Source of the DNA: Fulvia fulva
Lineage: Eukaryota > Ascomycota > Dothideomycetes > Mycosphaerellales > Mycosphaerellaceae
DNA length: 64,000 nucleotides
Assembly (NCBI RefSeq): GCF_020509005.1
Contig: NC_063017.1
Span: 4,997,773-5,061,772, forward strand
Direction of reading: 5' to 3'
The stretch's first letter is position 1, and every line of letters begins with the position of its first letter. The notes below the pieces were generated by a model. It saw only the letters and a list, made by a program, of their open reading frames with translations, did no database searches and was not told the DNA's origin. A program made the translations under genes and the position numbers. Below are positions 9,801 to 19,886 of this stretch, piece by piece.

Positions 9801-11430
9801 TCTCGGGGTCCATCTCGATGCCGTTAGGGGTTATGATTAGCCCAAGATACTTCACCTTCTGTTGGTGGAATTCGCTTTTGTCGATGTCCACTATAAGTCC
9901 TACATCGCGTAGCTTAGTGAGAACCTTCCGCACGTGTTCAATGTGCTCCTCTAAGGTGTCACTGAAGATAAGTACGTCATCTAGGTAGGCCGACACAAAG
10001 TCGTCTAGGTGTTCTTATAAGACCTTGTTGATGTATAATTAGAACGATGCTGGTCCGTTGCACAAGCCGAATGGCAACACTAGACACTCGTAGATGCCGT
10101 ATCGTGTCGCAAACGCTATCAACCACTCGTGCCCTTTAGCTATCCGTAACTTGTTGAAGGCTGCTACAATGTCCAGCTTTGTGAAGTACTTCTTGCCGTG
10201 TATACGGTTAAGCGTCTCTTGTATTAAGGGAATCGGATACCGGTTCTTGATAGTGATAGCATTCAATCCTCTATAGTCGATACAAATACGCAGCCCACCT
10301 CTAGGCTTACGTACCACTAGCACTAGTGCAGGAGACTGGTTCGTCTTTTGCCCTGCTTTCCGCACCTTCCCTTCAGATGTTTGCTCGTCTAGCCATTTCT
10401 TAACTGCCTCGTTCTCCTTCTCAGCTAGGCCGTAGGGCTTGCGGTATAGTGGCTCTTATAGACTATCAGGCTTAATGTGAATCTCATGATCTACGCCTAG
10501 TCGGTAAGGCGGGAGTCCTTTATGATCCTTAGCTGAGAAAGCGTCCGTAATATCGTGGTATATTAGCGGCAACTTCTCCTTCGGGTTGTGATTGAACTGC
10601 TTGTTCAAGAATTGGTCCAGATCATTAGCAGCCATTGCACTTAGCTTAAGCTCTCCGCCGTCGCTCTCACGCCTAGTAGGTATGATATAGAAGCACTCAG
10701 CCCTAGGCCGGTGCGCGTACATCCCCTACGCGCGTTAAGAAACGCCCTAGTAGTCCACTTCTTCATCGTCTATGTCTTCCAGGTCATATGATGAGACATT
10801 CAGCTCTGCCCCTCCTGCTATAAAGCTCGCGGCATCTCTAGTGAAGGGCTCTGGTCCGTACCGTACTAGTGCCTGCTTCTTCTTCTCGCGGTAGTTCAGG
10901 GATTACACTATTGTCGGTGTCTTATTCTGTAGACAGTGACCAAAGCAGTAATCCGACCTGAATGCCACCTCGCCTGTCTCCTAGAAGATGTTTAGGTTGT
11001 GCGCTGTAAGCCACGGCAGGCTAAAGACGATGTCGTATTCGAGGTCGGTGACGTAGTATAACATTTGCTCGTGATGATCGCCTATGACTACGTCTACAGG
11101 GGCCGCGTGTGTAATCTGCCGCGTAGTGGCCGTTCTATCTCCTAGTGTTAGTCGTCGGCTTTGCGTCAAAGGGATCAGGGGTATTGTGTATTTGCGTATA
11201 AATTTCTAGTCAAGAAAGAGAGAGGTGGAAGCAGAATCTACAAGGCCTCGAGCCTTTCTCTGTTATATCATTACGGGTAACACTATGTGAGGGTATATAG
11301 CTAGCTATTGCTTATCCAGTGCGCATGCCGATATCTTAAGCTCCTCACTATAGTCTGTTACCGTCTCTTACGTTCCGTGTCTCTCAATCTCATGCTCTTT
11401 CTGTCCTAGGAAGTTCGGGTGACCGCTGTC
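6880..11430 (-). pseudogene. Gypsy-A pol: protease-RT-RNase H-integrase-chromodomain, many stops
   Basis: Read on the minus strand. Visible parts: protease near 10981-11230 (DSAS in place of DSG/DTG; YDIVFSLPWL); RT near 9780-10365 (VCIDYRGLN-like start, [12 protein letters not shown], catalytic YLDDVLIFS near 9985); RNase H near 9230-9560 ([24 protein letters not shown]); integrase with HHCC region near 8600-8700, core, and DGQSERTN near 8190; chromodomain YKVKWAGY near 7310-7440. A further C-terminal tail reaches the TAG at 6880-6882 next to the polypurine tract. Stops are chiefly TAG, matching mutated CAG or TGG codons. No intact product. Domain borders are approximate. The gag/pol division point is an estimate; they may have been one frame. 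Confidence 0.9.
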
Positions 11431-13464
11431 TACTACGCTTAGGCAGCGGTCGTGCCATTTCCCTACCGCGGATCGGCGGCTAGGGAACTGAGGTTCGCGT
11501 TCGGATTCGGCGTGGTATTGCGTGGACGCGGTGGGCGATAGTCGTCATCGTACCTATATATTGGGCATTTAGGGTTGGTCGACACGTAAGAACCTATACG
11601 GTAGCGGTAGCACTTACCCTGCTTCTTAAGGTCTTCGCGCTACTCACGGTTGAGCGTAGGCAGGTTCTGTAGATGTGTCGGCAGATCCTCCTTCTTCTTA
11701 GTACTAGCGTACTGTAGTGGGCGCTATACTAAGGCACCTGCTACACCGGTAGCGGCACTAGCAACTGCGTTACCGTTGTTCTAGTTGTTCTGGCCGCTAT
11801 TGCTATTCGAGTTGCCATTGCCCCGGGGGCGCTCCTTCTGCGGGTATAGTCGATCTGTCTCGTAGAAACTCTCGTCCAGTACGGTACACTCCTCGATAAC
11901 GTCTTGTATACTGTCTAGGCGGCGGTCGACTTCGCGGTCGCCGAAGGTCTTGATGAAGTACTTGCGGTTCAGTCGGTTACGGAACAGCATAAGCTCGGTC
12001 TTATCGGTCTATAACATCTAGGCGCGCAACTTCGAGTAGCGGGCATGGAAGGCTATAAAGGTTTCGCCTTGTTCTTGCTTGTAGGTAGCAATGTCAACTA
12101 TAGCCTTAGTTCCCTCATTACGTGTGCTATATTGGCGTATTATCTAGTCTAACAACTCTTCTCTAGTCTTGAACTCGTTAAAGGACTACTGTCTAGGCAC
12201 AGGGATCCTCGGCTTGATGCTTCGCTAAGGATCACCTTGTGTCTACCTATACACGAAGCGTAGACCATCTGCCTTAGTACGGAAGGTTACTACAGTCAGC
12301 TTTAGGAGAACACTACTGTACTAGCTGTCGAAATTGGGGTCGTTATCGTTCTTGAAGTGCTTAGGGTCGGGCACACCCTTGCCGATCTCTATGCCGCGAG
12401 TGAGGGTGCGGTCAATAGTGAAGAGACGTTCTAGAAGGTCAACTAGTGGTGTCTAGGTACGGGTGTTACGCATTCTCGAGTCACGACTGTTGTTGGGTCC
12501 TAGTCGCGGACGGTCGTTGTCACGTCCTCGGCCATTGTCGCCACGGTCATCGTCGTCTCTATCGTTATCGTTATCACTACCACCGCCACCGCCCCCTCCA
12601 CTAGTAGCTTCGCGATACCTACGTAACAGCTGCTCGAGTGAGGTCTCGCGTGGGCGGGAACGAGAGGGTCGGCGGCCTGAGCGGCCCCTGCCTCCGTTCT
12701 GTGTGGTGTCTCCTGCCTTAAGCCGAGCCTTTAGGTCATCGACTTCTTGTTGTAGGGCCTGGTTCTTCGCCTTAGCATCTTGTGCCTTCTTCTTCTCCTT
12801 CTCGTAGATCTCGCTAAACTGCTTACACAGGTTGTTAGCTTCCTTGTATTTCTTCCCTAGCTCTTGCAACTTAGCTAGGTCGTAATCCTTCTTGCTCTTG
12901 AGATCTGCTGCCATTTTCTGTGTGACAAGCTCTTCACTTCGTAGCATCTTGTAGATGCGGTCGTATTCGGTGTACAGCGTAGTGTACTAGGTGTTCTAGA
13001 GGTCGTTAGCTCGCTCTATTACATCGAGTTGTCTGCCCTTAGTAATTGCCGTGTTGACTGCTTGTAGTACGAAGTCGTGGGTGGTCTTCGGGTGTTAGGA
13101 TGTAAGGGTCGTGAGGTTGTCTAGGGTGACATTCTGGTATTCGGATGCGAGAATGTGTTCTGCCTCGTCGAGTGATAGATACACCTCGTCTAGGTCGCCG
13201 CCTAGGTTCTCTTCGAGCTTAAACTCGAACAGTTTTATAAAGTCAATCTCACTACCTTCTTCTCGCTCGAAGGCCTTCTAGTAAGCTTTATCAATCTCTT
13301 GTTGTAGCGCGACACCGGTGTCTACTGTGACCCGCCGGTTGTCGTCCTGTGTCTGACTCTAAGGAAAAGAGGAGAGGTCGGGGAAAAGAGATGTGCGCTG
13401 CTTGCTTTTGCCCTTAGGCTTAGGTGGCGGTGGCATGCCGCCGTTCGCTGTTTATGAAGTCATG
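11430..13464 (-). pseudogene. Gypsy-A gag, coiled coil plus degraded CCHC knuckle
   Basis: Begins at the ATG near 13464 (MTS, then a TAA where CAA is likely). The longest open block (12453-12947) holds a long charged coiled coil, then an Arg/Ser/Gly-rich linker with a poly-Gly run and Asp/Asn/Arg repeats. The gag core follows (12000-12400). Near 11555-11640 is a nucleic-acid-binding knuckle, KCYRYRIGSYVSTNPKC, in which one Cys and the His are Tyr; TGC-to-TAC and CAC-to-TAC changes are RIP-like. The coiled coil and linker are better preserved than the rest. Confidence 0.8.
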
Positions 13465-13659
13465 TTGTCTAGGTTCGGGGGAGGCGTGACGGTGCCTATA
13501 TCCTGACTGTCTACGAGCGCGCGACTACCTACTAATAGTGTCGCCGCGTTGCGTTCTCTAGGCATCTACGCGCTGTGCGCCTTACCGTGTTCTGTGTTCT
13601 GATGCGGCTCTACGCGTTCTCGAGTTCTGCGGTTCTGTCTGTTCCTGTTATTACGCGTC

Positions 13660-13701
13660 CCTTACCTAGATCCGCGATCTAGGTAGTAAGGTAGAACAAA
13701 C
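13660..13701 (-). other. Gypsy-A stem-loop and self-primer PBS
   Basis: CCTTACCTAGATC (13660-13672) pairs with GATCTAGGTAGTAAGG (13676-13691) around a CGC loop with a 3-nt bulge. Directly after it GTAGAACAA (13691-13699, plus strand) and 2 nt precede the LTR at 13702. In element sense the 9-mer TTGTTCTAC is complementary to GTAGAACAA in the LTR's own transcript (plus-strand 13743-13751). No tRNA-like TGG start is present. Interpreted as a Tf1/sushi-type self-priming PBS. Confidence 0.65.
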
Positions 13702-13885
13702 TGTAAGGGCGCGCGTACTATAGGGTCCGAATGAGATAGTTGTTGTTCTACGAAGCTACGAAAGAGGAGCGCGAGGCGCGGCGAAGTTATAAAGCAAAGC
13801 CAAGCCGCGCTAACCCGATGCAGAAGGTCCGCGGTTTAGCCGGGCCGACGTAGCTACAGTGAGGGGTCGCGGGCTGCCCGTGACA
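13702..13885 (-). repeat. Gypsy-A 5' LTR with TATA box
   Basis: 184 bp. In element sense a TTTATAAC box (plus-strand about 13786-13794) lies about 40 nt upstream of GTAGAACAA at 13751, the likely transcript start under the self-priming model. Followed by the right target duplication CTACC (13886-13890). Confidence 0.9.
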
Positions 13886-13890
13886 CTACC

Positions 13891-14055
13891 TTTCGCGGCT
13901 TAACTCTACTACCTAAGCTTACTACGAGCTTACTAACCCCGTTAGATAACCTCGCCGTAAGCTTCTTACGCGTATTCGCGCCTTCCTATATCGTTAGAAG
14001 CTCGTAGTATTAGGTAGCTTATATAGAACGTAAGTATAAAAGTACGCTCTTATTC
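13891..14055. repeat. RIPped DNA between Gypsy-A and Copia-2
   Basis: 165 bp continuing the segment interrupted at 6663. It has no copia RNase H motif on either strand, so it is not the missing 3' end of Copia-3. Confidence 0.4.
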
Positions 14056-14070
14056 TATTAAGAATATATA

Positions 14071-15203
14071 ATGTACTTTACTACCGAGCGGTCTATACTA
14101 CCGAGCGGGCCACTTTTGCTAAGAACTATACCACTTCTATAGATATAGCTATATAACTACTATTATAGCGTGTATTGTCTTTAAACGAGGCCAAACTGAC
14201 CTTAGCTGTCCAGGCTACGAAACGCGACGCGATAATCACGAATCGACTTGCTATAAAGGTATACGACGCGTCTCGAACTATACTAGGGTATCGATTGAAT
14301 AGACGACCTCCTCGGGGTGACTACGAGCCCAATTCGAAGAAGCTTATAGAGCTAGAAGAGAGGGTGATACTTGAGTATATACTCGAGCTAGATCTTAGAG
14401 GTTTCCCGCTATTAAAGGCTAGTATATAAGTAATAGCCGATTCATTACTATAAGAGAAGGGTCTTAAGCCCGCTAGTCTTAATTAGACAGACAGGTTTAT
14501 TAGGCGGCATCGTGAGCTAAAGGTTCGTATAATACGTAGATACGATCGTTAGCGAGCCCTAATAGAAGATCTAGACGTTATCGAGAAGTAGTTCTTACTT
14601 ATACGTAATATAAAGGAGAAGTATAGCATCCTTAACTAGGACACCTACAACTTCGACGAGACAGGGTTCATAATAGGTGTCATTACGTCTTAGAGCGTCG
14701 TTACGGGTTCAGAAAGGCGTAGTAGAAAGAGGAAGGTCGTTCAATAGGGTAATAGAGAGGGAGTAGAGAGATAGCGTATTAGATAGCTCTTATACGAAGC
14801 GAGATTAGTAAGCTACGTAAGTCTAGTAAGGCCCTTATATAGCGGAAAGCACGAAAGCGTAAGTACATTTAGTCTAGAGGGTCTCTAACCTTCGATAAGG
14901 CGTCGCAATTGATACCTCTAGAGGATACTAAGAGGTAGGAAGTGAGTAGAGAGTCGCTAAATAGTATTCGGCTACTACTAAGGCTACGACGCTATAAGCG
15001 ATATAGCAAGTCGGGGCATAACGTACGTACCTATTAAGTAGACTCGCTAGATAGCGAAGAATCTAAAGAGGAATTGTCCTCCTAGTAACGATTCTATAGG
15101 ATGTCGTCGTGTTAAGATACCGTCGTAATTAAAGTAGAAGTAGTATAGTTCTTAGTAAAAGTAGCCCGCTCGGTAGTATAGCCCGCTCGGTAGTGAAGCA
15201 CGT
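14071..15203 (+). mobile_element. Fot1/pogo-like DNA transposon, internally deleted
   Basis: 1133 bp flanked by TA (14069-14070 and 15204-15205), the target duplication of the Tc1/mariner-pogo superfamily. The terminal inverted repeats are about 60 bp. Each carries two copies of CTACCGAGCGG (left near 14080-14110, right near 15168-15195). Full-length fungal Fot1-type elements are typically about 2 kb, so this is a short non-autonomous derivative. Confidence 0.9.
14175..15065 (+). pseudogene. Fot1/pogo-type transposase remnant, catalytic core deleted
   Basis: The N-terminal open part (14175-14429, 84 codons) begins MSLNEAKLTLAVQATKRD and has the psq-like helix-turn-helix region with ILEYILELDLRGFP, typical of fungal DDE_1 transposases. 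After TAG interruptions the frame reaches YNFDETGF (about 14645-14670), the first catalytic Asp. A little later the sequence jumps to the family's C-terminal tail: a Lys/Arg-rich region, LTFDKASQLI, and a degraded zinc knuckle KSGHNVRTY near 15010-15030. The residues between, including the second and third acidic catalytic positions, are missing. Domain names are from family knowledge; the deletion is inferred from the order of recognisable blocks. Confidence 0.8.
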
Positions 15204-18200
15204 TAGGCCGTAGGACAATTATATAGGTATAGGTATGTTATATAACTAGATTACGTAACTAGGGTTTACTAGCCTATAGGCTAGCAAACATCCGGACACC
15301 TAGTATCTACCTATACTAACACTAGCGATACTATATATAGATATACGCTATCCTATTAGGTCCTTCTTCATCTTTCGTATAATCCGCCGTCTTCTACTAC
15401 TACGTAACTCGTATCTATTTAATAGGTTATAAGCCCGGGTTAGTAACTCGGTGTTTTACCCTCGATAAAGTCGTATTAGAGTCATTGCCCTTTAGAACAA
15501 AAGGAAGGCAGACTAGAGGCCGCACCCGCCTTATATAGGAAGCTATAGCCGTGCTATAGGTATATATAAGACGTAAAAGAGCCTAGTAAGGTACTATTAG
15601 ACTCCGAGTTAGGGAGCCTATACTAATACCTTAGATAGGTAGGCGAGCTTACTAAGAAGAATCGCTCTCCGGACATCGCGTTCGTATTGACTAACTGTTC
15701 ATTCTAAGAGAGCCGTAGTGTCTTAGAAACCCCCTCTACTAAGAGATTTACGCTATAGTGTCTTAGTACTAATACGAGATAGTGTCTTAGAAATACGATC
15801 CTTACGACCGACTTTCCTCGCTTTCTAGTAGACAGCCATTCTCTCTACTATTAACCTCGCGTTCGGTTTACCTCCTATCGATCTAATCGCGTACGAACGA
15901 ATACATCCTTTTACCTAAGGGTAGCTAACCTATCCCTTAACTTACAAAAGAATAGAGAACGAGACTAGGTTTATAAGAAAGAGAGTAGCACCTGTTCTAA
16001 TAAGAGAGAACCACAAAACATAGTTCAAGCTAATAAGAATACACCTAGTATTAAAGTAGGTTAACTAGGTCCTCGAAGACATTTTTACGGACATTCCCGC
16101 TATAACCCTATCTATAGTAACACCCTCTATATTATTGGAGTAATCCCTTCCTTTAGATTAAGCGATAAGGAAGGCATTGTATAGACGGTATAATATAACG
16201 GCCCTATATAAGATGTATATCTATCTATTAAGAGATGACTAAGAGATAATATACGAGATCCGGTATACGAAGGAGTTATAGGAATAGGCTAAAGCTAAAT
16301 ATAAGAGAAGACTTCTCGCTACTAGAAGAAGTTTACTTTAGCAATACACTAATTTCGTGATAACAGAGGACTAGTTAATAGATGACGCCTAGTAGGAGCT
16401 TAGCTTAATTATAAGGAAGGCTATTTCAATCTCGCCTTAGTTCTAAGACATCAAGACTAAGGACAGAAAGATCTAGCAACTGTTAGTAGCTCTACTAGAC
16501 TCATTTGGCTCAATTCGTAATGTAATTGATGCCTAGGTAAATCTCTTACTATAAGACATTCTTACAATTCTTAGGGAGAAGCCAGAATCAGTAATTTATT
16601 AAGGGACAGCTATATTTGCTAAGAAGGGTTTCTAGGGTAAGCTTACGTACTATCTCTACGGTAGTAACCATTTTATAAGTAAGTGCCTACACCTTTCTAT
16701 AGCTTAGTAGGCTATTAGGAACAAGGACAAACTAGCTAGGGTTACCTACCCTACTAAGAGACAACCGTTACTACCTCGTAGGAGGTCATTATTACCAAAC
16801 CTTCGTAATGTCCTTAAGGTAATAACGGACCTTACAAAGTAGATAAGGGAGAGCCGTAAGCCAAAGGCCTCCTCTAGTAAGCCTATAAGGGCCTATACGA
16901 CCTAGGAAGACGTATTAGACTCTAAGATACTATTAGAAGATAATAATGTTGATGAGGTTGCCTATTCTACTATAGAAGCTAAAGGTAAGGACCCCTCGTC
17001 CGAGTAGTTACTTAACTCTTATACATTATTATATATAACTGACCAAGATTTACTATTTAGGACACTAAAGCCTCTTTAAAAGAGGAAGTAGATCAAGGTT
17101 AGGGGTGGCTATCTATAAGCTATATATATAGGAAGTGTAGTAATAGGTAGTCCTTCTAGAAAGCAAATTGTCTTAGAAAATGTCCTGTTTGTTCCTAGCC
17201 TTAGAGTTAGTCTTGTTTCGTAGAATTAGTTTAGCTAATAGTTTGCTATCTAACTACCTAGTTTCACCCTAAAATCCTTGTCTAGTAAACCCGTTGTCTA
17301 GACTAAACTTCGAGGAGGAGTACCGTTTATCTACTCGATCTCGGAAATTCTTAAGCTATAGTATACTAGTATACTCTCTTAAGAACGTGACGGCACCGCT
17401 ATAGCTAATACTGAGTCCGAAGATTAGTAGGAGCTATAGTATAGAAGATATACACACCTTAGTAAGGGACTACTAAGAAACCTATATAGAGTTACTAATA
17501 AGAAAGATCCTATTCCTATTCCTTCTAAACACCAGAATTGTAAGGTCTGCTCCCTTATAAATATAAGGAAGTTTAAAGGACCTACTATAGAGAGGAAAGG
17601 GGAGGGGCTAGCCCTCATCTCTATTGACATCTATAGGCCTTTTTAGGGCGTAGTCTCTAGGCTAGGATATAAATATTAGCTTAAGATTGTAGACAACTTC
17701 TCTAGGAAGAAGTAGGTAATCCCTTTAAAGGCTAGGAGCGACGCTCCTATAGCCCTACGGGATTAGAAGGTCTAGGCAGAACGGTAGTTAAGGTACTTTC
17801 TATCTACGATCCGTAGTAATAGTACAAAGGAAATTCTCGCCTTACTAAAAGAGTAGGAGTAGGAGTTTAGTACTTAGATAGACACAACTAATACCTATAA
17901 CTCTCTTCAAAATAGACCTATAGAAAGGTCAATTTAAGCCTCTAAGAACATAGTCCGGGCTATACTTAAAGACTCTAGTATACTAGTTAAGTTCTAGCTA
18001 GAAGCTTTATAAGTATAGACTATAATCAGAAACAGACTACCTAATAGTCCGATCATTAATAGTATTGCTCTTTCACTACAAGAAGCCTTTACTAGCTAAG
18101 TACCGTTAGTCGACCATTTCCGCGTCTAGAGATACAAAGCTATAGTCTATATAGACCTAAGAGCCTAACCTTAAGGCTTAAGGAGAGCCAAGTTAATAAA

Positions 18201-19367
18201 CCGAGGAAAAGAAGCCGTGTTTATAGGCTACTTAGAAAACACTACAAAACAATAGCTGTTCTAGGATCCCGACATAAAAGCTATAAAAGCGTATAGTCAC
18301 GTCGACTAGTTTAAGAATAAGAAGGGGGGAGATATAGATCTTGGTATCACCTTTACTAACTAGCCGAGTCGAGCGCTATAGCGTAATCCTATTAGAAGGA
18401 AGCCCTTTAGGGCGAAATTTTCCGATAGGGGATTATTAGAGACACCGTTATAAAGGCTAGGAGAAAATATTAAGGCGGTTTTAATACTATCGAAGGCCAA
18501 TAACGGTAGATCTATATAGAACCTACCTAAGTCATCAATACTATAGTAACCGCTATTTATATAACTTCCCCCTCCCCTAAAGGATATTAGGGAATACTAG
18601 AAGTTTAGAGATTAGGGTACTCTAATAAAAGAAAAAGAAGATGTCGTTCAGTTCGACCTATCCGAACACCTAGCGCCACCTTAGGTTGTAGGCAATAAGA
18701 GGTTAAGGGGGGACGGAGATGATAACTCTAAAGAGTATAAGGCTAAACACTATAAGGCTCTTATCGCCTAGATGTTCTATCTAGACCCTATAATAAGCTA
18801 GGTAGAGGAGATTCTGAACGACGTAGAAGAACATACATTTGCTACTATTAGGTAGGCTATAGCCTATTAGTAGGAAGTGCTAATCCTAAAGTCCTATAAG
18901 GTAGCCGTAGGAGACCCCGAATAGGGATATATATAGAGAGAGGCAATCGAGAACGAACTTATTACCTCAGTAAGCAATAATACCTAGGAAGTAGTTGTAC
19001 CGCTAAAGGGTGCGAATCTAATTACTTCAAGGTAGGTCTTTGATATAAAAAGAATGATTAGTAGAGCGATTAAGAAGTTTAAGGCAAGACTAGTTATAAG
19101 AGGGCTTTTATAGAAATATAGGGTTAACTTTGAAGAGACCTTTATACCTACTATTAGACATAATACTCTACAAGTATCTATAGTAGTAGTGTGTAAGAGA
19201 GATCTCGAGATGCACCTAGTAGATATAAATAATGCTTTTACCTAAAGTAGCCTTCTTAAAGACATCTATATAATCCTACCCCTAGGAGTTAAAGCACCTC
19301 TAAACATAGTGTTTAAGGTCCTACGAAGCCTTTATAGGCTTAAGTAAGTAGCTAGAGACTAGAACAA

Positions 19368-19886
19368 TGTCAGGGCGAGAGCCTAGCCTATAAGATATAA
19401 GAGTAAAAGCGAGAATGTAGGTACGAAGTATAGATATAAAGGGTATAGTGTAATTGCTACATAAAACGAAAGACGAAGAAAGTAAGAGAGGCCTAGAGAA
19501 GGCCAGATACTTATACGCGACCCTCGCGAGTACGTGTCCCCGTATTAATAGGGCTAACCCGTACGAAGCCGCGCTTAGTAGCTTTACTCAAAACCTTATT
19601 CTAACCGGCCCTACGTTCCGAGTCTTCTACGTACTTCTTCTAGGGTCTAGCGTAGTCGCGGGTGCTCGCGGGAGTGCCGTGAGTCATATAGTCACAAGCC
19701 GAAGTGAATCTATTAAGGTTTAGTAGAGTAGTAAATTTAGAGGGCTAGGTCCCGTAGTAAATATTACGGGGTATATAATTCTTAGCGCTTATATACTAAG
19801 CTAGACCTTTACTTCTTAACGACTTCTGAGTACTCTAAGGCTCTTCTATCCCTACCTTCTATATACTCTATAGGGAGACTATAATA
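19368..19886 (-). repeat. Gypsy-C 3' LTR
   Basis: 519 bp. It keeps the 9-mer ACGAAAGAC (19466-19474), whose complement matches the PBS next to the other LTR, and a TATAAG box (element sense, near 19510-19515) about 41 nt upstream. Confidence 0.92.

Larger units (their letters stand above)
6664..13885 (-). mobile_element. Gypsy-A: RIP-damaged Ty3/gypsy chromovirus
   Basis: 7222-bp element on the minus strand with 184-bp LTRs (6664-6847 and 13702-13885; TGTCACGG...CCTTACA in element sense) and a perfect CTACC target duplication. Order along the element: gag with CCHC knuckle, protease, RT, RNase H, integrase, chromodomain. This order and the C-terminal chromodomain define a chromovirus. The frame is broken many times, mostly by TAG where the homologue has CAG or TGG, as RIP predicts. 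A polypurine tract (GGGAGGGGGGGTAC, plus-strand 6848-6861) precedes the 3' LTR. The same family recurs as Gypsy-B. Confidence 0.95.
14056..15424 (+). repeat. Copia-2 5' LTR, interrupted
   Basis: The 234-bp LTR is split by a DNA transposon at a TA 13 bp from its start. Summing the two parts minus the duplicated TA gives exactly the LTR length, which fixes the insertion point. The PBS (GGTTATAAGCCCGGGTTAG) follows at 15425. Confidence 0.92.

Noticed and set aside
12463..12807. Ser/Arg/Pro-rich open frame on the plus strand (also 35522-35872)
   Set aside because: It is the antisense of the Gypsy gag linker and coiled coil, and recurs only because the element does.
19454..19723. 89-aa plus-strand frame
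   Set aside because: Lies wholly within the Gypsy-C LTR, antisense to the element, and is not kept in the other LTR.
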